The position numbers were made by a program, and so were the translations under genes. DNA of 8,919 nucleotides from JACORV01 sp041484135. GTDB lineage: Bacteria; Gemmatimonadota; Gemmatimonadetes; Gemmatimonadales; JACORV01. The notes below the pieces were generated by a model. The model had not been told where the DNA came from. It ran no database searches and was given only the letters and a program-made list of their open reading frames with translations. Positions 1 to 4,940 of the stretch are shown piece by piece; the first letter of the stretch is position 1, and the number at the start of each line of letters is the position of its first letter. The stretch is taken from NCBI GenBank assembly GCA_041484135.1, contig JBGPHD010000130.1, forward strand, positions 1 to 8,919, in the 5' to 3' direction.

Positions 1-1013
1 GGCTCGGCGGTGGCGACGGGGCCGCCGAGTTCGACCTCGATCAGGGGGAGCGCGTCGTCGCGGGGGGTGGAGGGTCCGCGCGGATCGATGCCGCGCGCCA
101 GCCGGTGCGCGGCGAGCCCCTCGGGGCCGAAGCGCGCCTCGACCTCGCCGGGCTCGAGGGCGGCGATCTCTCCGACGACCGTTAGGCCGAGGGCGGTGAA
201 GGTCTCGGCGAGGTCGTCGTCCAGGGCGAGAAGCGCGAGCGGGAACCGGGCGAGGAAGGCGGCGTCGCGGCCGCTGGGTACGACGGCGGCCTTGCGCTCG
301 GACGGCCGGGGCCGCGCCTTGCTGCGCCCCGATAGTGCTCGCTGCGGCGCGGCCTCCGTCCGTCCTCGCCGGCCGCCGCCGAACGTGGCCGCGTAGGCGG
401 CGATGGCCGAATCGGCGATGCCGACGCGCGGTTCACCGAACCCCGGGCCGCGCGCGACCCGCAGCAGCTTCCGCGCCAGGACCGCCTCGTCACCGAGACC
501 GGCCGCGTCCACCCACCAGACGCCCTCCGCAGTCAGCAGACGCGCAGACGCACCATTCGCAGTTGGCAGACGCGCAGACGCGCAGACGCGCAGGCTGTCG
601 CCGCCCCACGCGACGCGCGGGCTCGCCGCGAGGAGGGCGGTGGTCATCTCGAGGGCGGCGCGCGCGAGGCGCTCGGCGTCCCAGGGCAGCGCGGCGAGGT
701 CGGCGGCGAGGGCCCGGGCCTGGGCGAGCGCCATCCCGCGGGCGACGCCGCGGCGCGCCGCTTCCGTCGAGAGGGCGACGACGCGGGAGGCGCCGCGGAG
801 ATCCGCGGTGAGCACGACCGGCGGCACGGCGGCCGGCACGTGAGGCGCGCCGGCGTCCGCGTCCGGGGCGCGGACGCCGTCAGCGCTGGGGCCAGTCGGG
901 CTGGGCGGCGCGGGGGCGCTGCCCGCGCCCGGCGGCACTCCGCCCGGCGGCGCCAGCGCGCCGATCGCGAACCGCCCAATGCGGACGCAGGCGATGCGGC
1001 AATACGAAGCCAA
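1..1013 (-). CDS. imuB: ImuB-like inactive Y-family DNA polymerase, 3' end cut by window edge
   Basis: Accessory subunit of the ImuA-ImuB-DnaE2 error-prone translesion mutasome. 337 residues are visible and the C-terminus lies beyond the left edge. I start it at a TTG (1013-1011) because GGAGG stands 6 nt upstream and because the first residues (RIACVRIGRF, 6-15) match the first palm strand of ImuB. The palm continues with PPVVLTADLRG (64-74), the GMALAQARALAADL helix (93-106), VWWVDAAGLG (165-174) and the RVGIADSAIAAYA strand-helix (196-208). The thumb begins near VVPSGRDAAFLARFP (244-258), followed by the ALGLTVVGEIAAL hairpin region. The acidic residues of active Y polymerases are absent: the first strand has R and G where D is expected, and there is no DE pair near residue 138. 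This fits a non-catalytic ImuB. Three stretches are foreign to the family: a Pro/Ala linker (about 21-64), a repeat-encoded insert (about 140-163) and a palindrome-encoded insert (about 212-244). Confidence 0.8.
   Translation of the reverse strand, partial: MASYCRIACVRIGRFAIGALAPPGGVPPGAGSAPAPPSPTGPSADGVRAPDADAGAPHVPAAVPPVVLTADLRGASRVVALSTEAARRGVARGMALAQARALAADLAALPWDAERLARAALEMTTALLAASPRVAWGGDSLRVCASARLPTANGASARLLTAEGVWWVDAAGLGDEAVLARKLLRVARGPGFGEPRVGIADSAIAAYAATFGGGRRGRTEAAPQRALSGRSKARPRPSERKAAVVPSGRDAAFLARFPLALLALDDDLAETFTALGLTVVGEIAALEPGEVEARFGPEGLAAHRLARGIDPRGPSTPRDDALPLIEVELGGPVATAE
283..379. repeat. nested palindromic element embedded in frame in imuB (long form)
   Basis: A stack of inverted repeats: 284-291 pairs with 371-378 (8 bp), 299-305 with 356-362 (7 bp) and 310-318 with 346-354 (9 bp), leaving a 27-nt loop. 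The left 25 nt (283-307) recur exactly at 1152-1176 inside imuA, and the right arm GGCCGCCG recurs there too. In imuB the element is translated as an Arg/Ala/Ser-rich stretch (about residues 212-244, including RPSERKAAV) between palm and thumb, where homologues need only a short loop. In imuA the shared sequence is read in a different frame (GRPSARPPF), so the conservation is at DNA level. It resembles in style the protein-embedded palindromic elements known from Rickettsia; relation to them is not claimed. Confidence 0.7.
529..594. repeat. GCAGACGC-unit repeat with a 30-nt in-frame tandem duplication inside imuB
   Basis: The 23 nt at 529-551 are repeated at 559-581 with two differences, giving a period of 30 nt, exactly ten codons. 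Inside each copy the octamer core CAGACGC recurs (537, 545; 567, 575, 583). Translated on the minus strand it gives two copies of a decapeptide, CASARLPTAN and GASARLLTAE (residues 144-163). This falls between SPRVAWGGD and VWWVDAAGLG, the turn that carries the catalytic DE in active Y-family polymerases. The frame is intact on both sides. Confidence 0.7.
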
Positions 1014-1653
1014 GAGGGACCTCCGCGACGCGCGGGGCGCCGCCCTTCTCGATCGTGACGCGCAGGGTGCGCGGCGCGGGCCACGCGCCACCGTGGAGCG
1101 CGGGAACGAAGCTGGAGTCGCGCGGGTGGACGGTGATGACGAGTGCGGTGAACGGCGGCCTTGCGCTCGGACGGCCTTGGCCGGCCGCCGTTCGTACCAC
1201 CAGCGCCGTGTCCTTGTCCCGCGCGAGGCGCTGGAGGCGCAGCGCGACGCTGCGCGTGGGCGCCGGCGCCTGGTCCACGATCACCAGGCCGAAGGCGCCG
1301 GTGCGGAGCAGGACGTCGGCGCACCACCACGCGCCCTCGGTGGCCCGGGGACGCACCACCCAGAAGGGGCCGAGGGCGGAAAGGTGCGCGGCCGCCTGCG
1401 GGGCCAGCGTCCGCTCGGCGTCCACCAGCGCCACGCCCTCATCGGCGCGGAGCGTGGCCTCCGCCAGGGCGAGGAGGAGCGCGGTGCCGCCGGTGCCGAG
1501 CGGCGCCTCGAGCGCGGTGATCTGCCCGCGCGGGAGGCCCGGCTCGAGCGCGGCGTCGAGCGCCGGGAGGCCGAACCCGAGCCCGCGGCGCGCCCCCGGG
1601 ACGAACCGCTCGAGATGCTCGGGGAGCAGCAGCTTCAGGGTGGGAGCGGTCAT
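880..1653 (-). CDS. imuA: ImuA-like RecA-related protein of the translesion mutasome
   Basis: 257 residues, RecA-like fold without the full RecA domain set. It is the partner of ImuB in many GC-rich bacteria and probably helps recruit the ImuB/DnaE2 complex to damaged DNA. Start ATG at 1653 is chosen because MTAPTLKLLLPEHLERF opens the conserved region and AGGA lies 6 nt upstream; upstream in-frame sequence is only repeat DNA. The Walker A position reads APLGTGGT (50-57), with Gly instead of the phosphate-binding Lys. Walker B is FGLVIVD (121-127). Residues about 154-168 (GQGRPSARPPF) are encoded by a palindromic repeat. The C-terminal 44 residues are Arg/Ala-rich and overlap the start of imuB by 134 nt. 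It follows the radical SAM gene after 52 nt of repeat-filled sequence. The assignment rests on the RecA-like core plus the adjacent imuB and is fairly secure. Confidence 0.78.
   Translation of the reverse strand: MTAPTLKLLLPEHLERFVPGARRGLGFGLPALDAALEPGLPRGQITALEAPLGTGGTALLLALAEATLRADEGVALVDAERTLAPQAAAHLSALGPFWVVRPRATEGAWWCADVLLRTGAFGLVIVDQAPAPTRSVALRLQRLARDKDTALVVRTAAGQGRPSARPPFTALVITVHPRDSSFVPALHGGAWPAPRTLRVTIEKGGAPRVAEVPLGFVLPHRLRPHWAVRDRRAGAAGRSAAGRGQRPRAAQPDWPQR
1011..1024 (-). promoter_or_regulatory. ribosome binding site and TTG start of imuB inside imuA
   Basis: On the minus strand GGAGG (1024-1020) is followed by the 6-nt spacer TCCCTC and then TTG (1013-1011). This is the only good Shine-Dalgarno site that keeps the conserved N-terminal strand of ImuB. 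It lies within the imuA coding sequence, so translation of the two proteins is probably coupled. Confidence 0.6.
1151..1192. repeat. palindromic element embedded in frame in imuA (short form)
   Basis: A perfect 10-bp inverted repeat, AACGGCGGCC (1151-1160) and GGCCGCCGTT (1183-1192), encloses 22 nt that contain a smaller dyad CGGCC-TT-GGCCG (1172-1183). Positions 1152-1176 are identical to 283-307 in imuB. The element is 42 nt, fourteen codons, and imuA stays open through it. It lacks the roughly 43-nt inner stem-loop of the imuB copy. Confidence 0.7.
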
Positions 1654-1663
1654 CAGGATTCCT

Positions 1664-1705
1664 GTACGCCTGCGCGTCTGTCGCGTCTGCGCGTCCGCGC
1701 GTCTG
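1664..1705. repeat. GCGTCTG short-repeat array between the radical SAM gene and imuA
   Basis: On the plus strand GCGTCTG occurs at 1674, 1683 and 1699, with the variant GCGTCCG at 1691, so the unit is about 8-9 nt. The same unit occurs in imuB (529-594) in the opposite orientation. The array fills nearly the whole 52-nt gap between the two genes, ending right at the radical SAM stop codon. It is not a CRISPR: the units are too short and there are no spacers. Confidence 0.6.
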
Positions 1706-2698
1706 TTACAATGCCATCTCCCACTGGACCAGGTCTTCCTCACGCCGGCGCCCCGGCGCTTCCAGGTGGGCGTCCTTCGCGAACCCGGTCTTCTTCCGGA
1801 GCTGCGCGATGCGGCGCGTGAGCGCCGCCGCGTACGCCTTCGTCACGAAGCCCCGCGCGTCGAAGGCCCGCTCGTATTTCGCGAGCAGCGCGGGGAACTC
1901 CTGCTCGATCACCGGCAGGAAGCGCCGCCGGATGGGCGGGTAGAGCCGCAGCGGGTCGGCCCGCGCGAACGCCGCGCCGGCATCCTTCGCCGCGCGCATC
2001 AACGCCTCGAGATGCGGCACGTCGTCGGTGATGCCGGGCAGCACCGGCGCGATCAGCACCCCCGCGTGCAGGCCCGCCCGCGCCAGCTTCTCCAGCGCGA
2101 TGAGGCGCACCGCCGGCACCGGCGAACGGACCTCGAGCTTCCGGACCAGCAGCGCGTCCACGCTGATGAGCGAGATGAGCACCGTGACCCGGCTCCGCTC
2201 GGCCAGGCGCGCGAGCACGTCCACGTCCCGCGCGATGAGCGGTGACTTGGTGATGATGCCGATACTGAGGCCGTGCACCTGCGACAGCCGTTCCAGCACC
2301 CGCCGCGTGATGCGGAAGGTCCGCTCCGCCGGCTGGTACGGGTCCGTCGCGGTGCCGATCAGGATGGCGTGACCGCCCATCCGCGCGGGCCGCGCCGTGA
2401 GCGCCGCGATCTCCGGCGCCGCCACCTTCACGAAGATCTCCCGCTCGAAGGTCTCGTCGTCCCAGGTCGCGGGATCCGCCCCCGCGCGCACGCCCCCACG
2501 CTCCACCACGTACCGGTGCGCAAAACGCGCGTAACAGTACGAGCAGCCGAACTCGCAGCCGACGTACGGGTTCAGGGACCAGAAATTCATCCCCGTCTGC
2601 CGGGGCGAGTTGAGGATGGACTTGATGGGCAGCTCGATGAAGCGGGTCCCGCGCCGCCGCTCGTCGAGCACACCCCAGTGGCCGGAGACCGCCGTCAT
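1706..2698 (-). CDS. radical SAM protein, spore-photolyase-like (COG1533/SplB-type)
   Basis: 330 residues. The cluster motif is CX3CX2C in GCEFGCSYCYARF (C48, C52, C55), preceded by the group-typical SILNSPRQTGMNFWSLNPY (27-45). Later conserved blocks are GTATDPYQPAERTF (115-128), IITKSPLIARD (148-158) and HAGVLIAPVLPGITDD (211-226). These place it with the proteins named DNA repair photolyase or Rv2578c-like, a 4Fe-4S/SAM enzyme group whose substrates are mostly unknown; true spore photolyase reverses thymine dimers, which is not implied here. ATG at 2698 is chosen because it overlaps the stop of the upstream zinc-ribbon gene in an ATGA, so the two are translationally coupled. The upstream in-frame extension to 2776 is a shadow of that gene. 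Its place ahead of imuA-imuB suggests a role in the response to DNA damage, by inference only. Confidence 0.85.
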   Translation of the reverse strand: MTAVSGHWGVLDERRRGTRFIELPIKSILNSPRQTGMNFWSLNPYVGCEFGCSYCYARFAHRYVVERGGVRAGADPATWDDETFEREIFVKVAAPEIAALTARPARMGGHAILIGTATDPYQPAERTFRITRRVLERLSQVHGLSIGIITKSPLIARDVDVLARLAERSRVTVLISLISVDALLVRKLEVRSPVPAVRLIALEKLARAGLHAGVLIAPVLPGITDDVPHLEALMRAAKDAGAAFARADPLRLYPPIRRRFLPVIEQEFPALLAKYERAFDARGFVTKAYAAALTRRIAQLRKKTGFAKDAHLEAPGRRREEDLVQWEMAL

Positions 2699-2838
2699 CC
2701 GCAACGACCCCACCCGCAGGCCGGGCAGTACGCGCACCCGGAGGCAGGCACGGTGCGGGCGCCGCAATCGGGACACGGGGACGCCTGCGGCCTCCCGCCT
2801 TGCTGATTCGCAAGATCAATCGTGACAAGCGGTTCCAT
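2695..2838 (-). CDS. 47-residue zinc-ribbon protein
   Basis: Small cytosolic protein. An N-terminal tail of about 20 residues is followed by a ribbon with CPDC (22-25) and CPAC (38-41), an extra Cys at 35 and one at 46 (GWGRCG end). The two CX2C knuckles with a Gly-rich turn are a typical zinc ribbon; similar tails occur at the end of B12-dependent ribonucleotide reductases and in stand-alone small proteins. The start is ATG 2838, the only Met close to the ribbon. Its Shine-Dalgarno is weak (CGGGG), and the frame stays open upstream to about 3090, but that stretch overlaps the divergent gene and looks non-coding. Its TGA overlaps the radical SAM ATG, so it is probably the first gene of that operon. 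The function is unknown; it may assist the radical SAM enzyme or bind nucleic acid. Confidence 0.65.
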   Translation of the reverse strand: MEPLVTIDLANQQGGRPQASPCPDCGARTVPASGCAYCPACGWGRCG

Positions 2839-2884
2839 GGAGCTGCCCCGGCGAGCTTCGGTTTTTCTTCGGGTTGCTGCCGTG

Positions 2885-2912
2885 AATATACGGCCCGGAC
2901 GGGGAGGCGCAA
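2885..2912 (-). promoter_or_regulatory. candidate sigma70-type promoter of the ribbon/radical SAM/imuAB cassette
   Basis: On the minus strand TTGCGC (2912-2907), a 16-nt spacer and TATATT (2890-2885) precede the zinc-ribbon ATG by about 47 nt. The -10 matches the consensus at 5 of 6 positions, the -35 at 3 of 6. The -10 lies in the loop of a small dyad, GCCGT and ACGGC (2879-2883 and 2890-2894). It is among the few AT-rich stretches in this intergenic region. I see no LexA-type dyad next to it. Confidence 0.35.
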
Positions 2913-2937
2913 GGGTGCGTAGCCGGGTCTTCCGGGC
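2893..2937. other. GC-rich hairpin in the divergent intergenic region
   Basis: GCCCGGA (2893-2899) pairs with TCCGGGC (2931-2937). Inside lies a smaller hairpin CGCA-AGGG-TGCG (2908-2919). The 154-nt region between the divergent zinc-ribbon and DUF47 genes therefore holds two adjacent dyads plus the promoter candidate. On the plus strand the hairpin would sit in the DUF47 leader, about 55 nt before its GTG. I cannot match it to a known riboswitch. Confidence 0.4.
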
Positions 2938-2992
2938 AGGGGTATGTTTGGCGGGCCAAAACCGGCCCAGTGCCATCTCCAGGGGGAACGTC

Positions 2993-3610
2993 GTGCCGTT
3001 CAGCCTGCTGCCGAAGGAAGAAGAGTTCTTCGATCTCTTCGTCGAGGTCGCGCGCCGGAGCCACGAAGCCTCCGGGCACCTGGTCGGCATCTTCCGCGAT
3101 CCGGAGAAGGCCCCCTACTACGCCGAGCAGATCAAGCGGCTCGAGCACGAGTGCGACCAGATCACGCACGAGGTCGTGAACCGGCTCGACCGCACCTTCA
3201 TCACCCCGATCGACCGCGAGGACATCTACCGGCTGGCCGGGGACCTCGACGACGTCATGGATGTCATCGACGGCGTGGCGCGCCGCGCGGAGATCTTCCG
3301 GGTGGGGCCGGCGCCCGAGGGGGTGAAGCAGCTCACGGTGGTGATCGAGAAGGCGGTGGGCACGCTGCTGCAGGGCGTGCAGCAGCTCAAGAAGCGGGAC
3401 GGCGTGATGGAGTCCTGCATCGCGGCCAAGCAGCTCGAGGAAGAGGCCGACTTCATCTACCACACCTCGCTCGGCCGGCTCTTCGACGAGGAGAAGAACG
3501 CGATCGAGCTGGTCAAGTGGAAGGAGATCTACGACAACCTCGAGCGCTGCGTGGACCAGGCGGAAGACGTCGCCAACGGGCTCGAGAGCATCACCATCAA
3601 GCACGGCTGA
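2993..3610 (+). CDS. DUF47 / PhoU-like regulator of phosphate transporter
   Basis: 205 residues, the usual size of the DUF47 (TIGR00153) family. The protein is all-helical and cytosolic, related to PhoU, and typically binds metal ions and controls a Pit-type phosphate permease encoded next to it. Start GTG 2993 follows AGGGGG with a 6-nt spacer and gives MPFSLLPKEEEFFDLF, the typical family opening; the longer open frame back to 2822 runs through the intergenic hairpins and is rejected. Acidic helix motifs typical of PhoU-like proteins are seen at EHECDQITHEV (51-61), DREDIYRLAGDLDDVMDVID (74-93), KQLEEEADFIY (146-156) and KEIYDNLERCVDQAED (177-192). The pit gene follows after 3 nt, so the two are co-transcribed and probably coupled. 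Confidence 0.9.
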   Translation: MPFSLLPKEEEFFDLFVEVARRSHEASGHLVGIFRDPEKAPYYAEQIKRLEHECDQITHEVVNRLDRTFITPIDREDIYRLAGDLDDVMDVIDGVARRAEIFRVGPAPEGVKQLTVVIEKAVGTLLQGVQQLKKRDGVMESCIAAKQLEEEADFIYHTSLGRLFDEEKNAIELVKWKEIYDNLERCVDQAEDVANGLESITIKHG

Positions 3611-3613
3611 CCG

Positions 3614-4642
3614 GTGAACACGGTCGGCTTCGTCCTGGCGATCGTCGTCGTCGCCTTCATCTTCGATTTCATCAACGGTTTCCACGACTCGGCGAACTCG
3701 ATCGCCACGGTCGTGTCAACGCGCGTGCTGTCCCCGGGCTGGGCGGTGGTCTGGGCCGCGTTCTTCAACTTCGTCGCCGCGTTCGGATTCGGGACGGCGG
3801 TGGCGAAGACGATGGGCAAGGGGCTCATCGACATCAATCTCGTCGATCCCCAGGTGATCCTGGCCGGCCTGGTCGGCGCGATCGCGTGGGACTTGATCAC
3901 GTGGTACTACGGCATCCCCTCCTCGTCGTCCCACGCGCTGATGGGCGGTTACGCCGGGGCAGCCATCGCCAAGGCAGGCATCGGCGTGCTGATCCCGGGG
4001 GGGTGGCTCAAGCCGATCCTGTTCATCTTCCTCTCGCCGCTGATGGGTTTCACCCTCGGCCTGCTCATGATGGTGATCGTGGGCTGGAGCTTCCGCCGCG
4101 CGCATCCCCACAACATCGACGTGTGGTTCCGTCGCCTCCAGCTTTTTTCGGCGGCCGCGTACAGTCTCGGCCACGGGACCAACGACGCCCAGAAGACCAT
4201 GGGCATCGTGGTCGGCCTGCTGGTCTCAGCGCAGGCGACCTTCGTGAATCACCCGTGGCACTTCCTGCATATCACCTCGGTGGACACCATCCCGCTCTGG
4301 GTGATCCTGTGGGCGCATGCGGCGATCGCGTTAGGCACCCTGACGGGGGGGTGGCGCATCGTGAAGACGATGGGCCAGCGTATCACCAAGCTGAAGCCGT
4401 ATGGCGGCTTCTGCGCCGAGTCGGCCGGGGCGATATCGCTCTTCATCGCGTCGCACTTCGGCGTCCCGGTCTCGACGACGCACACGATCACCGGCGCGAT
4501 CAGCGGGGTGGGCGCGACGGAGCGCTTCTCGGCGGTGCGGTGGGGCGTCGCGGGACGGATCGTGTGGGCCTGGATCCTGACGATCCCGGCATCGGCGATG
4601 ATCGCGGGGGTCGCGTACTTGATCGTGCACGCCGTCATGTGA
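3614..4642 (+). CDS. pit: PiT-family inorganic phosphate permease
   Basis: 342 residues, an inner-membrane permease that takes up phosphate with a cation, usually as a metal-phosphate complex with H+. The two inverted halves of the family are both visible. The first signature is FDFINGFHDSANSIAT (17-32) with GIPSSSSHALMGG (100-112). The second is SLGHGTNDAQKTMGIV (184-199) with GVPVSTTHTITGA (283-295). About ten hydrophobic segments span the protein, and the short central loop (161-175) marks a compact bacterial member without the large cytosolic domain of E. coli PitA. Start is GTG 3614, three bases after the DUF47 stop, giving a typical MNTVGFVLAIVVV opening helix. The low-affinity class is usually constitutive or metal-linked; no Pho box is seen upstream of the operon. 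Confidence 0.93.
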   Translation: MNTVGFVLAIVVVAFIFDFINGFHDSANSIATVVSTRVLSPGWAVVWAAFFNFVAAFGFGTAVAKTMGKGLIDINLVDPQVILAGLVGAIAWDLITWYYGIPSSSSHALMGGYAGAAIAKAGIGVLIPGGWLKPILFIFLSPLMGFTLGLLMMVIVGWSFRRAHPHNIDVWFRRLQLFSAAAYSLGHGTNDAQKTMGIVVGLLVSAQATFVNHPWHFLHITSVDTIPLWVILWAHAAIALGTLTGGWRIVKTMGQRITKLKPYGGFCAESAGAISLFIASHFGVPVSTTHTITGAISGVGATERFSAVRWGVAGRIVWAWILTIPASAMIAGVAYLIVHAVM

Positions 4643-4658
4643 CGGAGGGGAGGCGCCG

Positions 4659-4940
4659 GTGGCGAAGCTGACCGAGGAGGAGATCGCCGAAGGCCTGCGC
4701 GGGCTCACGGGCTGGACGCGGCAGGGAGACGAGATCCGGAAACCCTACACCTTCACGACCTTTGCCGAGGGGATCCGGTTCGTGGACCGGGTCGCGGTGC
4801 TCGCCGACGCGGCGGACCACCACCCGGACATCGACATCCGCTGGACCACGGTCACGATGGCGCTCTCCACCCACAGCGCCGGCGGCCTCACCCGCAAGGA
4901 CCTCGCGCTGGCGGCGGCGATCGACGCGGCGAGAGGTTAG
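4659..4940 (+). CDS. 4a-hydroxytetrahydrobiopterin (pterin-4a-carbinolamine) dehydratase
   Basis: 93 residues, normal for the PhhB/DCoH family. The enzyme dehydrates 4a-hydroxytetrahydropterin formed by aromatic amino acid hydroxylases; many bacteria carry it without such a hydroxylase, where it may serve molybdopterin metabolism. The family motif is complete: ADHHPDIDIRW (52-62), with His54 and His55, then TTVTMALSTHSAGGLTRKD (63-81), where His72 and Asp81 are in the expected places. Start GTG 4659 lies 5 nt after an excellent GGAGGGGAGG (4644-4653). It follows pit by 16 nt and is probably the last gene of the phosphate operon, although its role there is unclear. Its TAG overlaps the stop codon of the convergent gene. 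Confidence 0.92.
   Translation: MAKLTEEEIAEGLRGLTGWTRQGDEIRKPYTFTTFAEGIRFVDRVAVLADAADHHPDIDIRWTTVTMALSTHSAGGLTRKDLALAAAIDAARG

Noticed and set aside
1664..1705. Possible CRISPR array
   Set aside because: Units are only 8-9 nt, contiguous and without spacers.
2893..2940. Faint likeness of GTAGCCGGGT in the intergenic region to the 3' half of a c-di-GMP-I (GEMM) riboswitch
   Set aside because: The conserved 5' half with its GGGCAAACC core is not present and the order of the pieces is wrong.
2839..2992. LexA/SOS box for the imuAB cassette or Pho box for the phosphate operon
   Set aside because: No GAAC-N4-GTTC, CTG-N10-CAG-like or repeated CTGTCAT-like pattern was seen in the divergent region.
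2944..4671. Long plus-strand open frame of 575 codons, and similar ones at 1055-2245 and 5662-7257
   Set aside because: They are Arg/Gly/Pro-rich alternative-frame shadows of well-supported genes, a usual effect of very high GC content.
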